From Gammaproteobacteria bacterium (GTDB taxonomy: Bacteria > Pseudomonadota > Gammaproteobacteria > Steroidobacterales > SZUA-146): a DNA stretch of 5,854 nt. A program made the translations under genes and the position numbers. Below the pieces are notes generated by a model, which did no database searches, had not been told where the DNA came from, and was given only the letters and a program-made list of their open reading frames with translations. Location of the stretch: positions 1-5,854 of the forward strand of contig JABDLQ010000196.1 in the NCBI GenBank assembly GCA_013002925.1, written 5' to 3'. Shown in pieces: positions 5,832 through 5,854 of this stretch. Positions within the stretch are counted from its first letter, which is position 1, and each line of letters begins with the position of its first letter.

Positions 5832-5854
5832 GGTCATCACCGACGGATTTACGC

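Overview
The window looks like ordinary chromosomal housekeeping DNA from a gammaproteobacterium. Four observations support this: a DUF2333 membrane protein, a membrane-anchored c5-type cytochrome, a YafV-type omega-amidase, and a long acyl-CoA dehydrogenase of the PA0508/DmdC architecture. The assignment is an inference from family recognition; no rRNA or other marker gene is present. I see no transposase, integrase, tRNA, CRISPR array or phage gene. Coding density is high and coding style is uniform across the window.

Layout. (1) Bases 1-338 (+) are the 3' end of a rhomboid intramembrane protease gene whose start lies outside the window. (2) After a gap of about 120 bp with a weak candidate promoter comes a tight same-strand run. 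It holds a 592-residue acyl-CoA dehydrogenase (462-2240), a pirin/YhaK-like bicupin whose metal ligands appear lost (2255-2956), and a single-pass DUF2333 inner-membrane protein (3015-4067). The 14 and 58 bp gaps suggest co-transcription. (3) A convergent intergenic region of about 200 bp (4068-4264) holds a terminator-like hairpin and an unusual nested inverted repeat. (4) On the minus strand, 4265-4816 encodes a membrane-anchored monohaem cytochrome c. (5) A 220 bp divergent region follows, with a sigma70-like promoter for each side and an imperfect 12-bp direct repeat around the cytochrome promoter. (6) Bases 5037-5831 (+) encode an omega-amidase of the nitrilase superfamily. The last 23 bases hold nothing I can identify.

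How the genes relate. The dehydrogenase belongs to fatty-acyl-CoA (or DMSP-derived acyl-CoA) oxidation. Its electrons normally go through ETF to the quinone pool. The cytochrome is a separate periplasmic electron carrier and need not be linked. The omega-amidase is a metabolite-repair enzyme for 2-oxoglutaramate. No shared pathway ties all the genes together, and I did not find a convincing new system. The points most worth a second look are the metal-site-less pirin, the nested inverted repeat at 4196-4248, and the divergent regulatory region with TTG start codons on both sides.
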